A stretch of DNA of 64,000 nt, taken from the NCBI GenBank assembly GCA_024642705.1, contig JAHEAQ010000002.1, positions 213,124 through 277,123 on the forward strand. The letters are read 5' to 3'. This document shows positions 35,627 through 46,300 of the stretch, piece by piece. The stretch's first letter is position 1. Every line of letters begins with the position of its first letter. Source of the DNA: Bacteroidota bacterium (GTDB lineage: Bacteria > Bacteroidota > Bacteroidia > Chitinophagales > Saprospiraceae). The translations under genes were made by a program, and so were the position numbers. Under the pieces are notes generated by a model that was given only the letters and a program-made list of their open reading frames with translations, did no database searches and was not told the DNA's origin.

Positions 35627-37297
35627 ATGAAAAAAACAATCAACAGAAGAACATTCGTAGGCACTTTAGGAATAGGAGCAGTGGGATTTATCGCATTTAA
35701 TTCTTGTTCAAAACTAAGTGTAGATACCATTCTTCACAATGCAAATATTTTCACTTCTAATCCGGAATTTCCGAAAGCAGAAGCCATTGCCATCTCAAAT
35801 GGAAGAATATTATCAGTTGGCAGCAATGATGAAATACTTAGAATGGCTGGAAGTAATACGAAAAAAATAGATATAGGAGGAAAAACCATAACTCCTGGAT
35901 TTATCGACGCACATTCTCATCCAGCATCTTCAGGCCGATCTCATCTGCGAAATGTGGATTGTGATTTGAGGTCTATTAAATCAATTCAAGATGCAATTAA
36001 AGCAAAATCAAACGACACATCTCCAGGGAAATGGGTGTCAGGTTTCAAGTATGATGATACTAAAACTTCAGAAGGAAGATACATTAATCGTTACGATTTG
36101 GATGAAGTGAGCAATGAGCACCCTATTATGATTACGCATAGAGGAGGACATACTGCTTATGTTAATTCTTATGCTTTAAAGCTGGCAAATATTGGAAAGG
36201 AAACACCAGATCCTGAAGGGGGAATGATTGATAGAGACAAATTTGGTGAAGCCACAGGACTTCTAAAAGAAAATGCAGTCGATTTGGTTGCAAACTTAAT
36301 TCCGAACGAATTTACGGCTGCAGACAACCAAGAAGGCGTAAAATTGATTACCAATATGATGGCGAAGTCTGGAGTAACTTCTGTAACTGATGCTTATGGG
36401 AATCAATCTTTCTTAAAAGCTTATAGGGATGCATTTCAAGCCGATGAATTAGCTATTAGAATCAATTGTATGATGGGCTATTTTGAAATTGATTCAATGA
36501 TTGAACAAGGAATAAAAACTGGAGATGGTGATGAATGGGTCAGAATAGGAGGTATGAAGTTGACTTGTGATGGATCAATTTCGGAACGAACAGCAAGATT
36601 GTCAGTGCCATATATTGGAAGACCAGATGACTTTGGAATTATTGTAATGGATGAAGAAGAATTGTATCAGTATGCTATCAAGGCACAAAAAGCGGATTGG
36701 CAAATTGGAATCCATGCAAACGGCGATGTTGGTATCGACAAATCGTTAAATGTGTTCGAAAGAATACAAAAAGAGAGCCCAAGAAAGGATCCTAGATTTA
36801 GGTTGGAGCACTGCACTGTGATCAATGAGAAGATATTGGAAAGGATGAAGGCAATGAATGTAATTCCTAATCCATTCTCAACCTACGTTTATTTCCACGG
36901 GGAAAAAATGGTTGCATATGGCAAAGAAAGATTAGAGCATATGTTTGCTGTTAAAAGTTTTTTAGACAAAGGCATAAATGTAACTCAAACTTCGGATTAT
37001 CCTCCTGGGCCATTTGAACCAATGATGGCCATTCAATCTTCAGTAACTAGAACGGATATGTCAGGAAATGTTTGGGGTCCAAGCCAAAAAATATCTGTAG
37101 AACAAGCGATCAAAGTAGGGACCATTAATGGTGCCTATGCATCTTATGAAGAAGGATTGAAAGGTTCTTTGGAGGTAAATAAGTTGGCTGATTTGGTTGT
37201 TTTAGATGAGGATCCAACCCAAGTTGATCCATTTTCTATTATTGATATCAAGATCCAAAGAACGATGGTGAATGGGAAGTGGGTGTATGAATCTTAA
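35627..37297 (+). CDS. Tat-exported amidohydrolase (YtcJ-like)
   Basis: A 556-residue metal-dependent amidohydrolase of the YtcJ/imidazolonepropionase-like type. The N-terminus has a twin-arginine signal (NRRTFVGTLG) followed by a hydrophobic stretch and a Cys in FNSCSK, so it may be a Tat-exported lipoprotein. TPGFIDAHSHP carries the first metal-binding His pair, and IGIHANGDVGID and HCTVINEKI hold later ligands. Family members hydrolyse amide or related bonds of small molecules; no substrate can be assigned. Its position after the sulfatase (34 bp) suggests co-transcription. Confidence 0.9.
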   Translation: MKKTINRRTFVGTLGIGAVGFIAFNSCSKLSVDTILHNANIFTSNPEFPKAEAIAISNGRILSVGSNDEILRMAGSNTKKIDIGGKTITPGFIDAHSHPASSGRSHLRNVDCDLRSIKSIQDAIKAKSNDTSPGKWVSGFKYDDTKTSEGRYINRYDLDEVSNEHPIMITHRGGHTAYVNSYALKLANIGKETPDPEGGMIDRDKFGEATGLLKENAVDLVANLIPNEFTAADNQEGVKLITNMMAKSGVTSVTDAYGNQSFLKAYRDAFQADELAIRINCMMGYFEIDSMIEQGIKTGDGDEWVRIGGMKLTCDGSISERTARLSVPYIGRPDDFGIIVMDEEELYQYAIKAQKADWQIGIHANGDVGIDKSLNVFERIQKESPRKDPRFRLEHCTVINEKILERMKAMNVIPNPFSTYVYFHGEKMVAYGKERLEHMFAVKSFLDKGINVTQTSDYPPGPFEPMMAIQSSVTRTDMSGNVWGPSQKISVEQAIKVGTINGAYASYEEGLKGSLEVNKLADLVVLDEDPTQVDPFSIIDIKIQRTMVNGKWVYES

Positions 37298-37577
37298 AAG
37301 ATTAATTAGCAATAAGTATAAAACAAAGAGAGAATCCAAATTTATGGATACACTTTTTATCTTCAACATAATAACATTTTAATAGAAAGTGGGATATCTA
37401 GTCTTTATTATAAATTTCAAATCTTTGTTGTTTTGAAAACAAATGATACTTGTTAAATATTGGTATTGACTCAAACTTAAATTTGAAACTTAATATTAAA
37501 TGACTTCGGATTTTATGTGTATGATACCACAATAGTTTGTCTCAATATTGTTTAGAATAAAAATATTAATTTTTCTC

Positions 37578-38555
37578 TTATATGTGATTAATCTTGGTAG
37601 AATAATAATGTGGCGATATATTTTCACCTTGACCTTTTCTATTTGGAATAAATTGCCATGGCGTACGCTGGCTAGACCAATCAAAATTTGACTTTGCATT
37701 GTATTGGTTTCGATATTCTATCGGTGTATATTTTTTGTATTTTTTGAAAAGTCTATTGAAGTTAGAAACATTATTAAATCCTGATTCGATTGCAATTTGT
37801 GAACTCGTCTTATCAGTCGAAAGCAATAGTTTGCATGCATTTCCAAGTCGCAAGTCAGTAATAAAATTAGAGAAACTACGAAAAGAGTTCTTTTTGAAAA
37901 AGTGACTAAAAGCAGAACAACTCATATTTAACTTAGCCGCAATATCACTTACGGTAAAATTTGATTTTTTATAATTGAGCATGATTAAATTATAAGCTTT
38001 TTGAATTCTTTTTTTTTCTGAAGAAAAGTTATTTGATGTATTTGTATTAGTGGTTAAAAATGAATATTCTTTCGCGTTTGCAAGCACATTCAATAATTGG
38101 AGGAATCGCATTGCGTTTTGGAAATCATCTTGTTCAGTTAATTTTTCCATTAAAGGATAGATTTCTTTTAAGGTTGCCTCACTAAATCTAACTCCTCTTC
38201 TGGATTGGTTGAGCATTTCTTTAATATTATTAAAACATGCTTTAGAAAAACCAGTTGTAGCGAAAAGATTAATATCGAATTGAATGGTGATGACTCGGTA
38301 TTGCAATTGTTTATCTCTCGATTCTTGATCGTCTTCCCATTTATGTGGAAGGTATGGTCCAAGTAAAACTAGGTCAGATTCATAGAAGCGCTCAGCAGAA
38401 TCACCTACAATTCTTATTCCATTTGTACCTAAAATTAGGTTTAATTCGTATTCAGGATGCACATGAATAGGATAATCAAATCCATTGTTTGCTGAGTCTA
38501 AGACTACGCAAATATCTTGACTTCTTAGTGGTGTTACTTCTCTAAAGAATTCCAT
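37578..38555 (-). CDS. AraC-family transcriptional regulator of the glycan locus
   Basis: A 325-residue AraC-type regulator. The N-terminal part is a cupin-like ligand-binding domain (HVHPEYELNLILGTNGIRIVG pattern with HxH) and the C-terminal 100 residues are two helix-turn-helix motifs (FTVSDIAAKLNMSCSAFSH; TSSQIAIESGFNNVSNFNRLFKKY). It is divergent from the SusC gene, 243 bp away, and so is probably its regulator, sensing a mono- or disaccharide. AraC-type control is not the usual choice for Sus-like loci, which mostly use hybrid two-component sensors or anti-sigma/ECF pairs. Confidence 0.9.
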   Translation of the reverse strand: MEFFREVTPLRSQDICVVLDSANNGFDYPIHVHPEYELNLILGTNGIRIVGDSAERFYESDLVLLGPYLPHKWEDDQESRDKQLQYRVITIQFDINLFATTGFSKACFNNIKEMLNQSRRGVRFSEATLKEIYPLMEKLTEQDDFQNAMRFLQLLNVLANAKEYSFLTTNTNTSNNFSSEKKRIQKAYNLIMLNYKKSNFTVSDIAAKLNMSCSAFSHFFKKNSFRSFSNFITDLRLGNACKLLLSTDKTSSQIAIESGFNNVSNFNRLFKKYKKYTPIEYRNQYNAKSNFDWSSQRTPWQFIPNRKGQGENISPHYYSTKINHI

Positions 38556-38741
38556 TCATTTTACATATTTTGTTTTATTAGTTATGACATTACTTGCTAT
38601 AATTTTTAAAAAAATAAGTTTTGGCGCTTTAAATTCTTTTATTTAATCAATTAGCAAAATAAGTTCATGTGAAATAATGACATTTTCATAAAAGTATTAT
38701 AAATATGCTAAAAAGTATCACAATTAAGGTTCATTGTTGAC

Positions 38742-38749
38742 TAATTTTG
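38742..38749 (+). promoter_or_regulatory. Possible promoter (-7 box) of the SusC gene
   Basis: TAATTTTG fits TAnnTTTG and would give a 49-nt leader before the SusC start. No clear -33 TTG, as expected if an AraC-type activator is needed. Confidence 0.35.
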
Positions 38750-38798
38750 GAGTATGTGTTGGATGTAATTTTATTTAATATCTTTTAATTTTAAAATT

Positions 38799-41700
38799 GT
38801 GATCAAGATTCCTCCTCTTTTTAGGATTTCAAAAGTGCTTATAATTTGTCTGTTTAGTTTTCTTTTTTTATCCACAATTCAGGCGCAGCAGGTAAGTGGC
38901 CAAGTCACAGATGAAAAAAATATACCATTAATAGGCGCTAATGTCATTATTAAAGGAACTGCCTTTGGAACCATCACAGATGTCGAAGGAGGCTTTTTAT
39001 TAGATGTGAATGATGCACAAACTGATGTTATTGAAGTTAGTTACATTGGCTACGTAACCAAAGAAGTTCTGTTAAATGGTCAAAGTAAAATAGTTGTTGT
39101 TCTAAGTGAAAATAGTGAGGTAATCGAAGAAATTGTAATTACTGGATATAAAAAGGAAATAAAAAGCAATGTATCCTCTGCTATTACATCAATAAAAACA
39201 AAGGATATAGAAAATCTCGTCGTTGTTGGAATCGATCAAGCCATCCAGGGTCAAGCAGCAGGAGTTCATGTCACTCAGGTAACAGGTGCACCTGGAGATG
39301 ATATCAAAGTTAGAATTAGAGGGACTGGAACATTTGGCAATAATGATCCACTTTATGTGATAGATGGTGTGCCTACAACGGGTAATATTAATATGTTTTC
39401 GCCTTCAGATATTGAATCGATTGAAATTTTGAAAGACGGTGCAGCAGCAGCTGTGTATGGTTCAAGGGCTGCAAATGGGGTGGTCCTTATAACTACCAAA
39501 CGAGGAAAATCAGGAGCTCCAACTTTTAGTTTTGAAGCATATACTGGTCTGCAACAACCAATTGGTTTGCCAGAATTATTGAATAGTGAAGAATATCTAA
39601 CCATAAGAAATGAAGCCATTCAAAATGCTAATACATTAAGAAATCCTGCAAACTTAATCCAACCATATGACCCAAAAATTCTTAAGGATTTGCCAGACAC
39701 TGATTGGCTTGATCTAGTATTCAATCCTGCATTTATGCAACGATATGCCTTGTCTGGAAGTGGTGGTTCTGATAATAGTAGATTTTATATTTCTGGAGAA
39801 TATTTAAATCAAGATGGTGTTTTTCAGGGACAAGGATTCGATAAGTATCAAGTTAGATTTAATGGTGAAATGAATAATAGTTGGTTTCGAATTGGCAATA
39901 GCCTAGCTTTTTCGCATACATTTAGAGATATTATAAATAGTTCTGGAGATGGATTTGGTCCCGGGAATCAACCTAGTGGTATTAGGTATGCACTTATTGC
40001 AGCACCTGTAGTTTCTCCAAATTATCCTGATGGTACGCAATTAAACACCACTTCAGAATTACAAGATCCCATACTCTATGGGGATGGGAACCCTAATCCG
40101 ATTGCATTTAATGAGCATACCGATTGGACTATGGCTCGGCATAGAATATTTGGAAATGTATTTGCAGAATTGAACCCTTTTAAAGGGTTAAGCTTGAAAT
40201 CTACTTTAGGTGGAGATTTTCAATTTGAAAATGAAAAATTATTCGTTGAAAAACTTTCCCAAGCAATTTATTCACCCACGGCATTAAGGGAAGGGAGGGT
40301 AACCAATCGCACATTGATTTGGAATAATACGCTAACTTATGAAAAAAAGATATTGGAACATCGGTTTTCAAGCCTTTTGGGCATGGAGGCGATCCAAAAT
40401 AGAACAGATTACTTGGGAGCTTCAGCAAATAATTTTAGTCGAACCGATCTATTGTTCAGATATATTGATGCAAGTAATCCATTAGAAGTTAAAAATATTG
40501 GTGCTTCTGGAATTGCAACTGAGTGGGCATTGTTGTCTTATTTTGGGCAAGTTTCTTATTCTTATAGGAATAAATATGTGCTCAATGCTACATTGAGAAA
40601 AGATGGTTCATCAAGATTTGGCGAAAACAATCGATGGGGTATTTTTCCTTCAATTTCAGTAGCATGGAATATTGGAAATGAAGCATTTTTCCAATCAATT
40701 GATGCTATTTCAAGTTTAAAATTAAGATTAAGCTGGGGGCAACTTGGAAATCAAGAAATCGGTATTTATCCATTTAGTTCTTTGGTTAGTAGTGGTGATA
40801 AGGTATACATATTTGGTAATAATGTAGTTACTGGTGCATCAATCATTGAAACTGGAAATAAAAATATCAAATGGGAAGTAAGCTCGCAATTCAATCTTGG
40901 ATTAGATATGTCAATTTTGAAAGACAAATTTTCTCTAGTTGCTGATGTTTTTGATAAGACCACAAATGATATTTTGGTGCGAGTTCCAATTCCGCAAGCT
41001 GGCGGTGCAACAAGACCGCCTTATGTAAATGCAGCAAAAATTCAAAATCGAGGGCTTGAAATTGGTCTAATTTATAAAGATCGAATAGGTCAATTCAATT
41101 ACAACATTGGAGCAAATTTTACAACTGTGCGCAATAAAGTAATTTCTATAGCTGATAGTGAGCCTATCTTAGGTGGTTATGGTTTGTCTGATGGTGCATT
41201 GACAAGAACTGAAGTTGGTCAACCTGTAGGTTCATTTTATCTATGGCAGATGGAGGGCATTTTTCAGAATCAAGAAGAAGTGGAAAGCAGTCCATTTCAA
41301 TCGCAGTTTACAAGACCTGGAGATGTCAAATTTTCTGACCTGAATGGAGATAATATTATTGATGATAAGGACAGAGCTCATGTAGGAAATCCATTCCCAG
41401 ATTTCACATATGGTATTAATCTTGGAATGAATTGGAACGGTTTTGATCTCTCATCTTTAATCCAAGGAGTTGAAGGCAATGATATCTATTTTTTATATGG
41501 AAATTTTGCATATGAAACTCAAGCGCGAGGATTCAATTCTTACAAAACTATTCTTGACAGGTGGACTCCAGAAAATACAGATACTAATATTCCAAAAGTA
41601 AGTCTTGATGACAGAAATGGCAATCGAAGAATTTCTACAAGATTTTTAGAAGATGGATCCTATCTGAGAGTTAGAAATATAACACTCGGCTATGATATGA

Positions 41701-41921
41701 AGAAGCTCATTAATTCAAATCAAATAAGCAGTTTTAGAGTCTATGCGACAGTTCAGAATGCATTCACAAGAACCTCCTATACTGGATTAGATCCTGAAAT
41801 TCAGGCTAACGCTAATGATACAAGAGGGCTAGGTCTATCTTCCGATCTAGCAGTTGGAATTGATTGGGGAACGGTACCTGCACCTAGAACATTTATAGGG
41901 GGTATTCAATTAAAATTTTAA
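38799..41921 (+). CDS. susC: SusC/RagA-type TonB-linked outer-membrane transporter
   Basis: A 1040-residue SusC homologue that, with SusD, moves large glycans or peptides across the outer membrane using TonB energy. Signal peptide 1-29 (ends in QAQQ), carboxypeptidase-regulatory-like domain 31-95 (VSGQVTDEKNIPLIGANVII), the SusC plug with VRIRGTGTFGNNDPLYVIDG and ILKDGAAAAVYGSRAANGVV, a long beta-barrel and the aromatic end GGIQLKF. The start is GTG at 38799, directly before the signal peptide. SusD follows after 10 bp. The cargo is inferred from downstream genes (a mannoside-like oligosaccharide), not from this protein. Confidence 0.97.
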   Translation: MIKIPPLFRISKVLIICLFSFLFLSTIQAQQVSGQVTDEKNIPLIGANVIIKGTAFGTITDVEGGFLLDVNDAQTDVIEVSYIGYVTKEVLLNGQSKIVVVLSENSEVIEEIVITGYKKEIKSNVSSAITSIKTKDIENLVVVGIDQAIQGQAAGVHVTQVTGAPGDDIKVRIRGTGTFGNNDPLYVIDGVPTTGNINMFSPSDIESIEILKDGAAAAVYGSRAANGVVLITTKRGKSGAPTFSFEAYTGLQQPIGLPELLNSEEYLTIRNEAIQNANTLRNPANLIQPYDPKILKDLPDTDWLDLVFNPAFMQRYALSGSGGSDNSRFYISGEYLNQDGVFQGQGFDKYQVRFNGEMNNSWFRIGNSLAFSHTFRDIINSSGDGFGPGNQPSGIRYALIAAPVVSPNYPDGTQLNTTSELQDPILYGDGNPNPIAFNEHTDWTMARHRIFGNVFAELNPFKGLSLKSTLGGDFQFENEKLFVEKLSQAIYSPTALREGRVTNRTLIWNNTLTYEKKILEHRFSSLLGMEAIQNRTDYLGASANNFSRTDLLFRYIDASNPLEVKNIGASGIATEWALLSYFGQVSYSYRNKYVLNATLRKDGSSRFGENNRWGIFPSISVAWNIGNEAFFQSIDAISSLKLRLSWGQLGNQEIGIYPFSSLVSSGDKVYIFGNNVVTGASIIETGNKNIKWEVSSQFNLGLDMSILKDKFSLVADVFDKTTNDILVRVPIPQAGGATRPPYVNAAKIQNRGLEIGLIYKDRIGQFNYNIGANFTTVRNKVISIADSEPILGGYGLSDGALTRTEVGQPVGSFYLWQMEGIFQNQEEVESSPFQSQFTRPGDVKFSDLNGDNIIDDKDRAHVGNPFPDFTYGINLGMNWNGFDLSSLIQGVEGNDIYFLYGNFAYETQARGFNSYKTILDRWTPENTDTNIPKVSLDDRNGNRRISTRFLEDGSYLRVRNITLGYDMKKLINSNQISSFRVYATVQNAFTRTSYTGLDPEIQANANDTRGLGLSSDLAVGIDWGTVPAPRTFIGGIQLKF

Positions 41922-41931
41922 AGCAAACATT

Positions 41932-43389
41932 ATGATTTCCAATAAAAGAATTCGATTTCATCTTTTGTACAAATTTATAGCAATTTCTGTATTGCTTTTC
42001 ACTTTAGCTTGCACAGATATTCTTGACAAGGACCCAATTGCTACTTTAGACAGCAGTTCTTTTTTTCAAACTGAAGTTGATGCAGAACAAGCCATAAATG
42101 CAGCATATAATCCACTATTATTTAACAACGCAAACGGTAATTTTTATTGGGCATTTGGAATTTTAACAGGTGATGAGGCGATGACAGGTGGAGATGGATC
42201 AAGAGCTGGTTTAATTGAATTAGAATCGTTTACCTACACGCCGAGAACAGAAGAATTAAATTCATTTTGGAAACTTCAGTATAAAGGAATTAATCAATGC
42301 AATCTTGTATTGGACAATATTGAGAACATAACAATTAGTGCAGATCGTAAAAATCAAATCGTTGGTGAGGCTTTATTTTTGAGATCCTATTATTATTTTT
42401 TGCTTGCACAAGTATATGGAGATGTTCCACTTTATCTTCGAGTATTTCCGCCTGACGAACTTAAAATTCCAAAATCTTCCAGACAAGACGTTTTTGCTCA
42501 AATCATAGAAGATTGCACAGAGGCAGCAAGTTATTTGCCTAAATCTTATGATAATTCATCCGTTGGAAGAGCAACTAAAGGAGCTGCTTTTGCTTTAGCA
42601 GCGAAAACGCAACTTTACCAATCTAATTGGGGTGAAGTGCTAAAGTTAGTTGCGCAAATTAAAGATCTAGGTATTTACAGCCTCACTAACAAATATGCTG
42701 ACAATTTCGGAATACTAACTCAAAATAATACCGAATCCATCTGGGAAATTCAACACGCTAACATTGAACTTGGTGTGGGTAATTTTCTAAACCAATGGTG
42801 GGCATCGAGAAAAATAAATGGATATGGATTTGCCGAAGTAAAAAACGATTACATAGCAACGTTTGAAATTGGAGATCCAAGGAGAAATATTACTGGCGCT
42901 TCGAACAATGAGAAATATGTTGGAGTGACGTATAAAAAGTCTTTCAGTTCAACAGGTCATAGCACGCAAAAATTCATTCAACCTGATTCTTCTGCTACCC
43001 AAAAAGCAGATGGTGATATCAATTATCCTGCTATAAGATTTGCCGAAGTTCTTCTTTGGGAAGCAGAAGCTCTTGTTGAGTCTAATAAAATAATAGAAGC
43101 AGAAGTTCCTTTGGAAATGGTACGTTCTCGAGCTAGGAACGAGTCTTTAGACCCAATTAATACATTGCCTTTTGTCAAATCAGTAAACCAAGAACAAATG
43201 AGGGAGGCGGTTAGAAAAGAAAGAACATTTGAATTAGGTATGGAAATGCACAGATTTTTTGATTTGGTTAGGTGGGGTGTAGCCGGAGATCTTCTGAGTG
43301 GTTTCCAAAAAGGGAAACATGAATTTTTTCCTTTGCCTCAAATAGAAATTGATTTAAATAATGCTTTGAAACAAAACCCTGGATACTAA
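41932..43389 (+). CDS. susD: SusD/RagB-type surface glycan-binding lipoprotein
   Basis: A 485-residue SusD homologue with a signal peptide and lipobox LFTLAC (lipid Cys about residue 27). The N-terminal SSFFQTEVDAEQAINAAYNPL and the tetratricopeptide-like NQIVGEALFLRSYYYFLLAQVYGD segments are classical SusD; the C-terminus ends in FFPLPQIEIDLN and NPGY, as usual. It caps the SusC barrel and binds glycan. The stop codon overlaps the next start (TAATG), so the downstream 1035-residue protein is translationally coupled. Confidence 0.97.
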   Translation: MISNKRIRFHLLYKFIAISVLLFTLACTDILDKDPIATLDSSSFFQTEVDAEQAINAAYNPLLFNNANGNFYWAFGILTGDEAMTGGDGSRAGLIELESFTYTPRTEELNSFWKLQYKGINQCNLVLDNIENITISADRKNQIVGEALFLRSYYYFLLAQVYGDVPLYLRVFPPDELKIPKSSRQDVFAQIIEDCTEAASYLPKSYDNSSVGRATKGAAFALAAKTQLYQSNWGEVLKLVAQIKDLGIYSLTNKYADNFGILTQNNTESIWEIQHANIELGVGNFLNQWWASRKINGYGFAEVKNDYIATFEIGDPRRNITGASNNEKYVGVTYKKSFSSTGHSTQKFIQPDSSATQKADGDINYPAIRFAEVLLWEAEALVESNKIIEAEVPLEMVRSRARNESLDPINTLPFVKSVNQEQMREAVRKERTFELGMEMHRFFDLVRWGVAGDLLSGFQKGKHEFFPLPQIEIDLNNALKQNPGY

Positions 43390-46300
43390 TGAGCAGATCA
43401 TTTGCAATAACGTTCATTTTATTGTTGGCTTGTTTTTTTATTCAAGCCCAGGAAGGACAAATTGCAATAAGCAGGATATCATTGATGCCTAATCAACCTT
43501 CACCTTATAACATGAGGGATTGGGGACAAGTAGCAACTAATTATGATCGTTTCACTTATGACTTAAATAAAACTGGTACATACTTACCGCTTATACACAT
43601 TTTGCCAAATGGTGTTAATTATCCTGAGCGAACTTTCTTTAGTCAGGTTACTTATGTAGGTTCACCAAATATACAATCAGGAGAAGCTATTAATATATTA
43701 CCTGGTCTTGTAGGTGCTTCATTGATGGGAATTGATAAATCTTCCCAAGACGGTTATAATTATTTGCTTATGGCTCAGGATTATTTCAATAAGAAAAATG
43801 GGGAAATGTTATACTTGAATAGCAATTCGACAGAAAGTGGGAATGATTGGTGGTATGATATGATGCCTAATATATTTTTCTATCAATTATATAATTTATA
43901 CCCAAATTGGGGAGGAGAAGCTTCTTCCCAGTTTGAGTCAGTGGCAGAATTAATGCATGAAGCAGTAGATTCTATGGGTGGTTCAGCTACACCATGGTCG
44001 AAGCCAAATATGAATTATAGGGCTTGGAAATTCTCTTCTATGGAACCTAAAGCAACAGGTGTTCCAGAACCAGAAGCCGCTGGAGCATTTAGTTGGTTGC
44101 TTTATCACGCATACAAAGAAACTGGTGTAGAGAAATATAGGATTGGTGCAGAATGGGCAATGGAATACCTAAGCAGTCTCAATGGTAATCCTTCTTATGA
44201 ATTACAGTTACCTTATGGAACTTACGTGGCTGCTAAAATGAATGCAGAATTAGGAACGAAATACGACATTGAAAAAATGGTCAATTGGTCATTTGACAAA
44301 GGAAATCTAAGAGGGTGGGGAACAATTGTGGACACTTGGAGTGGAATTGATGTTTCTGGATTGGTAGGAGAATCGGAAAGTGATACCGATTATGCATTTC
44401 AGCTGAATGGAATCCAACAAGCAGCAACTCTAGTTCCAATGACAAGATATGACAAAAGGTTTGCTCGTTCCATTGCAAAATGGGTTTTAAATCTAGCCAA
44501 TGCTAACAGATTGTTTTATCACTCATTTTTACCTTCTTCACTTCAAGATGCTACAGAATGGTCGTCAGAATATGATCTAAATAGAGTTATAGGTTATGAA
44601 GCTATAAAGGAAAATTATAATGGACTTTCGCCTTATTCTACCGGTGATGCGGTGAACGGTGGATGGGCAGAGACTAATCTAGCACTTTATGGAACCTCAT
44701 CCATAGGGTATCTTGGGTCCATGCTAGGGAAAACTAATATAGAAAAAATATTAAAACTTGATTTACTAAAAACTGATTTTTTTAGAGACCAAGCGTATCC
44801 TTCTTATTTGATTTACAATTCCTATAACACGGAAAAAGCAATAGATTTTTATACAGGTACAGGTAACTATGATATTTATGATCCATTGACAGAAACATTT
44901 TTAAAAAGAGATGTTTCTGGTTCAATTTCACTTGTTATTCCGGCAGATCAGGCCATAATGCCAGTCATAGTGCCTGCTAACGGCGATATGACTTTTGAAA
45001 AAAATAAATTATTAATTGATGGTGTTGTGGTTGATTTTGGTCAGCATCAAGTGAGCTATAGTAATAATCTAAGGCTAAAATCGATTTCAGCCTCTAAATC
45101 ATTATTCAGTATAGGTCAAGAGGTAGAAATATTTAGTTCAGTGGAATACGAAGGTCCTATTTCTGATTTGAATTTTACGTGGACCATTAACGGAGTAACC
45201 AGCAATTTTGTTGGGGATAAATTGGTGATTAATGCAGAAAATATTGGATCCTTTAATATTCAATTAGTGGTAAAAAGTACAGAAGAATCTGATTCTTCTA
45301 AATTTAATTTCACAGTTATTGAAGAAATTCAGGAACCGCCAATCATTCAAAGTTTGATATTAGAGCAAAAATATAGTGCTCCTGGGGGAGTGGTTCACGT
45401 TGTTTGCAATGCTATTGATCCCAATGAAGATGAATTGATTTATGATTGGGATGTAAATGGAGGAACAATTTCTGGAAATTCTAATGAAGTTATTTGGACG
45501 GTTCCTAATGCAGAAGGTATCTATGTTATTAAAGTCACAGTAAGAGATCCTTCACTTTTAACAGATGAGAGGGAAGACATAATTATTGTAAAAATATTTG
45601 AAGAAAATGATGGAAATCTTATAGCTTATTACCCTTTAGACTTGAATGCAAATGATCTTTCTGGAAATGAACTAGATGGAATATTAATAGGAGGCATTTC
45701 CACTTTTGGTTACAACGGGCAAAATAATGAAGCCTACTTTTTTAATGGCACCTCACATTATATGAAAGTAGAAAATAATCCGATTTTAAATTTCACGGAT
45801 CAAATTACCCTTAGTTTTTGGATGAAGCCCGATGTATTGCCAGACCGAGAAAGCTTTTTAGTTTCGCATGGTAGTTGGCAAAATCGTTGGAAAGCATCTA
45901 TTATTCCAGAAGGAAAAATAAGGTGGACAATTAAAACTACAAATGGTTTAGCCGATCTTGACAGCAAAAAACTAATGCAAAAAGATAGTTTTATTCATGT
46001 CATTTTAAGTTATGATGGAAGCCTTTTGACCATGTATTTAAATGGTAAAATGGAGAATTTCACTCCATTAACTGGCAGTATAAGGATCACTAATTACCCA
46101 TTGTTATTAGCACAATCTCTTCCAGACGAAAGTGCTTATAATTTCAAAGGAGTATTAGATGAAGTAAAACTTTTTGATTTTGCATTAACACCAAACCAAG
46201 CCAATAACCTTTTTAAAATTGGGGAACTGACAAGTTCATTGAAAGATCAATTAAGTCACGAACTTTTGCAAATTTATCCAAATCCAGTAAGTGATGAATT

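Noticed and set aside
37496..37577. Additional small gene on the minus strand overlapping the 3' end of the AraC gene
   Set aside because: It is a shadow frame with no start signal and mostly overlaps the regulator.
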